Shown here: piece after piece, positions 59,271 to 64,000 of the stretch
Position numbering within the stretch: position 1 is the first letter of the stretch
Layout of the letters: the number at the start of each line of letters is the position of its first letter
Source: Streptomyces sp. NBC_00654
GTDB taxonomy: Bacteria; Actinomycetota; Actinomycetes; Streptomycetales; Streptomycetaceae
Reading direction: 5' to 3'
Assembly (NCBI RefSeq): GCF_026341775.1
Contig: NZ_JAPEOB010000001.1
Span: 372,001 to 436,000, forward strand
Length of the DNA stretch: 64,000 nucleotides
Notes under the pieces: generated by a model
The model's database searches: none
What the model was told of the DNA's origin: nothing
The model's input: only the letters and a program-made list of their open reading frames with translations
Program-made: the position numbers and the translations under genes

Positions 59271-60425
59271 CCGGAGCCCCGTGCAGTTCCCGCGTCGCAC
59301 CTGGTCCTTCGCGAACGCGGTCACGTACGCGCTGAGCAGCATGCTCCGCTCCTTCCGCTCGGCGGCTGTCGGGGGCTCGGACTTCCCGCCCTTCACCCGG
59401 TGGGGATAACCCTCGCCCCAGTGCGCGGCGAAGCCGGCCTGCTCACCGCCGCACTCGGCGACGGCCCACGCGCGCTGGTCATTCAGCGCGGGCTGCCAGG
59501 CGGCGCCCGCGTCCCCCGGCGGCAGGTCGGGTCCCCAGCTGCTCGTGGGCAGTCCCGTGCCCCAGTCCCCGCGCCACCCGGTGAGTTCGACGACGGGCCT
59601 GCCCCGCGGTTCGCCGTCGCTCCGCGCGGTGGCACCGCCGTCCGCCGCCGGTGCGTACAGGGTGCACCGGCCGACAACTCCGCCGTCGGCGACGGCGATA
59701 CGGACCCTTCCGCCACGCCCCTCCGCCGGGATCCGCGTGGTGGCGAGGGCGTCGCAGGCGGTGCCCTTCGCCTCGGCGAGGGGCACATGTCCGCCCGTGT
59801 CCGGCACCGCCCCGTGCTCCGGCGCGGGCAGCGGCTCGCCACCGCAGCCGAGCTTCTCGGTCACCGCGTTCGTCATCCGCACCGCGATCCGCAGCATGGC
59901 CGCCTTCTCCGCGCGGCTCTTGGCGAAGTAGGTCCAGGTGCCCACCAGAAGACGACGGTGCTCCCCGGGCGGTCCCTCGCGCCTGTCCGGGCATTCGGGC
60001 ATCAGATAGACGAGGCTGTCCTCGGTCTCGAAGCCGGGCAGCCCGCCCGGCAGCACCGCGTGCGGCGGATAGGAGCGGGCGACGTACGACAGCTTCTCGT
60101 CCCGGGCCCGCCCGCCCGGGTAGGCGTCGACGGCGACCACGACCTTTCCCTGGTCGCTCGTCAGCACGCAGTGGTACCGGCCGAGTTCCCCGTCGAGGGA
60201 CTCCTGCTCCGCGCCGAGGCGGACGCCCGCGCGTACGGTCTCCAGATCGGCGCCGGTCAGCTCGCCCCCGCACGCCTCACGCGCCAGCCACCACTGCTTC
60301 ACCGGTGCCCGGACGGAGAACGCGACGATGACCAGTACGGCCAGCACACAGCCCGAACCCCACAGCCACCCGCGGTGCTGCCGCGCCCAGTTGCCCACCT
60401 GTTCCCCCGCTTTCCCGTACGTCAT
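59253..60425 (-). CDS. Membrane-anchored protein of unknown function
   Basis: 390 residues with a single N-terminal helix (WGSGCVLAVLVIVAFSV) and a large extracytoplasmic part containing several Cys residues (REACGGEL, YHCVLTS, MPECPDRR, EKLGCGGE, AKGTACDAL, GRCTLYA, AVAECGG, NCTG), enough for about four disulfides. A segment ALAT-RIPAEGRGGRVRI and WRGDWGTG are also distinctive. I do not recognise the family, though similar proteins are common in Streptomyces. ATG 60425 has ACGGGG upstream within a 13-bp repeat. It converges on the kinase gene. Confidence 0.75.
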   Translation of the reverse strand: MTYGKAGEQVGNWARQHRGWLWGSGCVLAVLVIVAFSVRAPVKQWWLAREACGGELTGADLETVRAGVRLGAEQESLDGELGRYHCVLTSDQGKVVVAVDAYPGGRARDEKLSYVARSYPPHAVLPGGLPGFETEDSLVYLMPECPDRREGPPGEHRRLLVGTWTYFAKSRAEKAAMLRIAVRMTNAVTEKLGCGGEPLPAPEHGAVPDTGGHVPLAEAKGTACDALATTRIPAEGRGGRVRIAVADGGVVGRCTLYAPAADGGATARSDGEPRGRPVVELTGWRGDWGTGLPTSSWGPDLPPGDAGAAWQPALNDQRAWAVAECGGEQAGFAAHWGEGYPHRVKGGKSEPPTAAERKERSMLLSAYVTAFAKDQVRRGNCTGLRLPDGA

Positions 60426-60460
60426 CCCCGTACGTCATCCCCGTACGCGATCTCCGTACG
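60414..60460. repeat. 13-bp tandem repeat at a gene start
   Basis: CCCGTACGTCATC at 60414 and 60427, a diverged copy at 60440 and a partial at 60453. The repeat duplicates the ribosome site and ATG of the unknown membrane-protein gene, in different frames. Confidence 0.8.
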
Positions 60461-60474
60461 AGTATGCGACCCGG

Positions 60475-61383
60475 TTAAGGGTTGTCCCGCAGGCGGCCGG
60501 TGACGGTGGCGAGGGCCTGCGAGAAGCCGCGTACGCGTGCGGTCTCGTGGCCCCGGCGCCGGACCAGGCCGAGGTAGGAGTCGGGGAGCCCGGTGACGGG
60601 GACGAAGGTGATCTCGCGGCGGCCGTAGTAGTCGGCGGTGGGACGGCAGAGAAGCAGGGAACCGCGGTCCGCCCGCACGAGGGCCAGGCCCTCCTGCAAC
60701 GTGGCCACCGTGGGCCCGACGGGGATGGCGAGCCCCTCGGGGGTGGTGTCCGGGGCCTGCGCGCGGCGCCAGTATTCCGGCGCCGCGCCTCGGACGCTGA
60801 TGAGCGGGCAGGCGGCGAGTTCCTCGGCGTCCAGACTGTCGCGAGCCGCGAAGGGGTGCCGGGGGGAGACCGCGAGAGTCTGCGGTTGTGCGGAGAAGAC
60901 CTGTCCGACGACGAGCTCGCTCTCCTCGACCGGCATCAGGACCACCGCCGTGTCGACCTCGCGCCGCAGCAGCGGACCGAACGGGTCGGAGAAGGCGATC
61001 TCCACCAACTCGGTGGCACAGTCGGGATGTTCCTTCTGGAACAGCGCCAGGGCCTCCATCACGTCGTTGTTGACCGTGCCCTGGAAACCGAGGCGCAGGA
61101 GCCCGCCACCGCCCGCGGCCACGGCGCGGACGTCGTCGAGCGTGGTGTTGATGGCGTCGAAAGCGGGGCGCAGGCCCCCGTACAGCTGCTCGCCGAGAGG
61201 AGTGAGCCGTACGCGACGGCTGGTGCGTTCCACGAGCCGGGCGCCGACCCTGTTCTCCAGGGTGCGCAGCAATTGGCTCACGCGGCTCTGCGACACGTAG
61301 AGACGTTCCCCGGCCCGGCCGAAATGGAGTTCTTCGGCGAGGGCGAGGAATGCCTCCAGTTCGCGGGTCTCCGGAGTGCCCAC
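60475..61383 (-). CDS. LysR-family transcriptional regulator
   Basis: 302 residues. The winged HTH is at residues 5-65 (ELEAFLALAEELHFGRAGERLYVSQSRVSQLLRTLENRVGARLVERTSR). The effector domain with the periplasmic-binding fold runs from about 90 (LLRLGFQGTVNNDV to SYLGLVRRRG). It starts at GTG 61383 with GGGGAGGAG upstream. It is divergent from the MFS exporter gene with 129 bp between, and an inverted repeat there is a strong candidate binding site. I infer that it controls the exporter in response to a small molecule, as LysR neighbours usually do. Confidence 0.9.
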   Translation of the reverse strand: MGTPETRELEAFLALAEELHFGRAGERLYVSQSRVSQLLRTLENRVGARLVERTSRRVRLTPLGEQLYGGLRPAFDAINTTLDDVRAVAAGGGGLLRLGFQGTVNNDVMEALALFQKEHPDCATELVEIAFSDPFGPLLRREVDTAVVLMPVEESELVVGQVFSAQPQTLAVSPRHPFAARDSLDAEELAACPLISVRGAAPEYWRRAQAPDTTPEGLAIPVGPTVATLQEGLALVRADRGSLLLCRPTADYYGRREITFVPVTGLPDSYLGLVRRRGHETARVRGFSQALATVTGRLRDNP

Positions 61384-61433
61384 GGGTCTCCTCCCCTCGG
61401 ACGGCGGACCGGTATGTCCGGCACCGCCAGTCT

Positions 61434-61464
61434 ATCGATCCATGAGCCCGGCTAATGAATCGAT
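61434..61464. promoter_or_regulatory. LysR-type inverted repeat
   Basis: ATCGATCCAT (61434-61443) and ATGAATCGAT (61455-61464) match at 9 of 10 inverted positions across an 11-nt spacer, in the divergent LysR/MFS region. Confidence 0.6.
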
Positions 61465-61512
61465 GAGGGATTCGCCGTTGTTCCGGCGGCCGGCGGTCTG
61501 TTGTCTGGAGGC

Positions 61513-62718
61513 ATGACGCAGGCAGAGGAATCCGTACGGACGGCGGACACACGGGAACGTTCCGGGGCGCGGGGCCGGCTGGGGGTGGTGGCGCTGGCCG
61601 TCGGTACGTTCACCGTGGTCACCTCCGAGATGCTGCCCGTGGGGCTGCTCACCCCGATGAGCGGTTCGCTCGGGGTGTCCGAGGGCACGGCCGGTCTCAC
61701 GCTGACGATCACGGGGCTCGTCGCGGCGGTCTCCGCGCCCCTGCTGATCTCCGCCGGGGGCCGGCTCGACCGGCGCGTGGCGCTCTGCGCCCTGGCGGCC
61801 GTGCTGATGATCGGGAACCTGGGCGCGGCCTGGGCCCCCGGCTTCGGTGTCATGGTCGCGGCGCGGGTGCTGGTCGGGATCGCGATGGGCGGGTTCTGGG
61901 CGATAGCGGCGGGGCTGGCGGTACGCCTGGTGCCGGAGAGGTCGGTCGCCGCCGCGACCTCGCTGGTCTTCAGCGGCATCGCCGTGGCCTCGGTGCTGGG
62001 CATCCCGGCCGGGGCGTACGCCGGGGCCCTCGCCGGCTGGCGCGCCGCCTTCGTCGCGGCCGCCGCCCTGGCACTCCTCGTACTGGTCGCGCTGGCCGTC
62101 CTCCTGCCGCCGCTGCCCGCGGAGCGGCCCGCGCCGCTGGGCGACGTGCTGCGGCTGCTCGGCAACGCCCGTATCCGCACCGGCCTGGCCGTCGTCGTCC
62201 TCCTGGTCACCGGCCACTTCGCCGCGTACACCTACGTCCGGCCGGTCCTGGAGGACGTCTCCGGGGCGGGCGAGGGCCTGATCGGCACGCTGCTCCTGGT
62301 CTACGGAGCCGCGGGTGTCGCCGGGAACTTCCTCGCGGGCGCCGGTGCCGCCCGCTCCCCCCGCAGGACCCTCCTGGTGATCGCCACGGCCCTGACGCTC
62401 ACTGTCGTCCTTCTCCCGGCGCTGGGCGGATCACTCCTGGCAGCAGGCGCGCTGATGGCCGTGTGGGGCCTCACCTACGGCGGGGTCTCGGTGAGCACCC
62501 AGACCTGGATCCTGGCCGCGTCCCCCGAAGCCCGCGAGGGCGCGTCCTCCCTGTTCGTCGGGGCGTTCAACGGCGCCATCGCCCTGGGCGCGCTGCTGGG
62601 CGGCCTGGTGGCGGACGGTATCGGCACCACGGCGGTGATGTGGCTGGGGGCGGCCCTGGCGGCCGGAGCGGCGGTGACGACGGCGACGGGCCGGGCGCCG
62701 GCGGGTACGAGGCGCTGA
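61513..62718 (+). CDS. MFS exporter (DHA1/AraJ-type)
   Basis: 401 residues with 12 membrane helices: VVALAVGTFTVVTSEMLPVGLL as helix 1, GRLDRRVALCALAAVLMIGN with the loop 2-3 Arg-rich signature, then GIAMGGFWAIAAGLAVRLVP. DHA1-type exporters move drugs or sugars out by proton antiport. The substrate is unknown. ATG 61513 has TGGAGG 4 nt upstream; a TTG at 61501 is less likely. It is divergent from the LysR regulator. It ends before a collagen-like GPP repeat in the intergenic DNA. Confidence 0.9.
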   Translation: MTQAEESVRTADTRERSGARGRLGVVALAVGTFTVVTSEMLPVGLLTPMSGSLGVSEGTAGLTLTITGLVAAVSAPLLISAGGRLDRRVALCALAAVLMIGNLGAAWAPGFGVMVAARVLVGIAMGGFWAIAAGLAVRLVPERSVAAATSLVFSGIAVASVLGIPAGAYAGALAGWRAAFVAAAALALLVLVALAVLLPPLPAERPAPLGDVLRLLGNARIRTGLAVVVLLVTGHFAAYTYVRPVLEDVSGAGEGLIGTLLLVYGAAGVAGNFLAGAGAARSPRRTLLVIATALTLTVVLLPALGGSLLAAGALMAVWGLTYGGVSVSTQTWILAASPEAREGASSLFVGAFNGAIALGALLGGLVADGIGTTAVMWLGAALAAGAAVTTATGRAPAGTRR

Positions 62719-62750
62719 CGACGACGAGTCACGAGGCCACCTCCTCCCCC

Positions 62751-62840
62751 GGACCACCAGGACCACCAGGACCACCAGGACCACCAGGACCACCAGGACC
62801 GTCCGGGCCGTCCGGGCCGTCCGGGCCGTCCGGGCCGTCC
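62751..62840. repeat. 9-bp tandem repeat, 10 copies
   Basis: Five copies of GGACCACCA, then GGACCGTCC and four copies of GGGCCGTCC, between convergent genes. In one frame it would read as collagen-like Gly-Pro-Pro/Gly-Pro-Ser triplets, but no start or ribosome site supports a protein. Confidence 0.85.
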
Positions 62841-62865
62841 GGGGGAGGGGCTTCGGGCAGGGCGA

Positions 62866-63723
62866 TCAGGGGTTGCCGGCGCCGTAGCTGTAGTCGGAGA
62901 CGACCGTGTCATCGGCGTCGCGGAGGTGGGCGGTGTCGCCCTTGTCATTCCAGAGGGGGCGTCCGCTGCCGTAGGTGAAGCCGCCCCACTCGGGGTGGAC
63001 TTCGTTGGTGTAGATGCGGATCCGCTGACCGGGCTGGAGCACGGTGGCCGGCGGGAAGGTGAAGTTCTGGCCGGGGTCGTCGGCGAAGAGGGTCCAGCCG
63101 GAGATGTCGGCGGATGCCGTGCCCTGGTTCACGATCTCGACGTACTCGTCCGCCTGAGTGCGCTTGACCTGACCCTTGGAGCGGACGTCGGCGATGACCA
63201 CGTCCGGCCTGCCCACGCGGGACAGCACCGCGACGATGTCGGCGCTGTTGGCACCGTTCTCCGGGCTGATGAACTTGTTGACGATCTGGCCGTTCTGCTT
63301 GAAGCCGGTGATCACGACGGCGTACTCCTCGCCGTCGATGGTCACGCTCTCCGGGGACACCCGAGTGGGCAGGTCGACCTCGTCGTCGGGGGTCGGGCCG
63401 TCATTGGGCGTCTCGAAGTGGTGGAAGCGGAAGCTGAATTGGCGGTCGGCGTCGTCCTCCTCGAACCGGATGCGTACCGCGAGATCGACATCGAACTGGT
63501 TGTTCGCCCCGCCCTGGATCGGGAAGTTCTGGTGGGTGAAGGTCCCCAGGGTGAATTCCGTGCCGCCGACCTTCACTTCGGTCGTGCCACCGGCGAACCG
63601 GTAACCGCTCTTGCCTCCGCCGACGGGAACACCCCAGGTGACGTTGTCGGTGGAGAGACCCGAGAGGTTGGGCGGGGCGGGGCTGACAGCCGTCCAGGTG
63701 CCGGACGCCGTGACTGTGGACAT
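62866..63723 (-). CDS. Lamin-tail-domain protein with choice-of-anchor-K-like region
   Basis: 285 residues. The N-terminal half resembles the choice-of-anchor K domain (GGTEFTLGTFTHQNFPI, VRIRFEEDDADRQFSFRFHHFETPN). The C-terminal 110 residues are a lamin-tail domain (VIADVRSKGQVKRTQADEYVEIVNQG, ISGWTLFADDPGQNF, then PGQRIRIYTN and GFTYGSG). No signal peptide is seen at the chosen start. LTD proteins often act at the cell surface or bind DNA. ATG 63723 has GAGGGAGAT about 10 nt upstream; the frame to 63966 is the regulatory region. It converges on the MFS gene. Confidence 0.83.
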   Translation of the reverse strand: MSTVTASGTWTAVSPAPPNLSGLSTDNVTWGVPVGGGKSGYRFAGGTTEVKVGGTEFTLGTFTHQNFPIQGGANNQFDVDLAVRIRFEEDDADRQFSFRFHHFETPNDGPTPDDEVDLPTRVSPESVTIDGEEYAVVITGFKQNGQIVNKFISPENGANSADIVAVLSRVGRPDVVIADVRSKGQVKRTQADEYVEIVNQGTASADISGWTLFADDPGQNFTFPPATVLQPGQRIRIYTNEVHPEWGGFTYGSGRPLWNDKGDTAHLRDADDTVVSDYSYGAGNP

Positions 63724-63841
63724 GTGCAAGATCTCCCTCTTCGGCCGGGCGCTTCCGGCAGGGGTAACCGCCCTTGCTGCGAAAGCAGTTGATGGAGGCG
63801 GAGGTGCACCGAAACCCCAGTGCCAGTACACCTCCGCAGAC

Positions 63842-63887
63842 CGTCTGCGAATCGTCTGCAGAGCCGCCTGCGAACTGTCTGCCGAAC
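63842..63887. promoter_or_regulatory. Helically phased direct repeats upstream of the lamin-tail gene
   Basis: CGTCTGC, CGTCTGC, CGCCTGC and TGTCTGC begin at 63842, 63853, 63865 and 63876, in steps of 11, 12 and 11 bp, each followed by a GA-rich base set. A weaker fifth unit lies at 63831. The block is 119 bp upstream of the ATG. The remaining bases to 64000 hold no gene I can support. Confidence 0.55.
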
Positions 63888-64000
63888 AGCGTCCGGGAAC
63901 CATCCCGCCGGCCACTTCGACGGACCGGCGTTCCCGCCAGGACACCGTGTCCGCCCTGCGAGGCACCGTAATCCGGTCATTTACGAGGTGGCCGCGACCG

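Noticed and set aside
62463..62978. Collagen-like protein from the 9-bp repeat
   Set aside because: The frame begins inside the MFS gene, has no ribosome site, and crosses the MFS 3' end and the convergent gene.
1..64000. Prophage, integrative element or transposon
   Set aside because: No integrase, transposase, terminase or terminal repeats are visible, and gene composition is uniform.

Overview
The window is about 72% GC, dense in genes, rich in GTG starts and GGAGG-type ribosome sites, and carries families typical of Streptomyces: conservon genes, a CYP157/CYP154 pair, the SCO5918 family, MAB_1171c-type membrane proteins and CU044_5270-type proteins. It reads as a chromosomal segment of a Streptomyces or close relative. 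I see no tRNA, rRNA, CRISPR array, insertion sequence or prophage. The first gene is cut by the left edge.

Left part (1-9100): a YunG-like fragment and a GNAT acetyltransferase, then a leftward four-gene cassette (XRE regulator, HExxH metallopeptidase, MAB_1171c-type membrane protein, PAP2-like protein). Upstream of the cassette, on the same strand, lies a promoter, 5' stem-loop and hairpin-plus-U6 terminator that look like a small RNA gene or an attenuated leader. Next comes a cold-shock block (MerR-like regulator, CspA-type protein with a long leader, DEAD-box helicase, SCO5918-family protein).

Middle-left (9100-27000): transporters and enzymes. These are an acyltransferase-3 protein, an MMPL exporter, a secreted tripeptidyl-aminopeptidase-like hydrolase, a Kef-type antiporter, a peptidoglycan amidase, a PH-domain protein, a molybdate uptake locus (modA, a fused ModB-ModC protein, a HTH-TOBE regulator), VOC and GNAT proteins, an FAD oxidoreductase with a LacI-like operator, TerC, and a phosphoribosyltransferase-hydrolase fusion.

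Centre (27000-41700), all leftward: a conservon (cvnA-B-C-D, a CYP157-like P450 lacking the ExxR motif, a CYP154-like P450 and an enoyl-CoA hydratase), preceded by an NfeD-like, flotillin and giant AAA 'DNA repair ATPase' operon. cvnC carries the only in-frame TTA codon I found, which suggests bldA control of the conservon.

Right part (42100-64000): a vanadium haloperoxidase; an ECF sigma factor with its CU044_5270-type partner, divergent from an exported protein. The two divergent genes have mirror-image copies of the same promoter. Next are an EEP-family hydrolase, a CseBC-like two-component pair, and a DUF6338 pair. A signalling-type cluster follows: a CHAT protease, a Sll1717-type P-loop ATPase and a Ser/Thr kinase with a DivIVA-like tail, with an unknown gene divergent from it. 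The window ends with a LysR/MFS pair and a lamin-tail protein whose upstream region carries helically phased repeats. Short GC-rich tandem repeats fill many gaps between genes.
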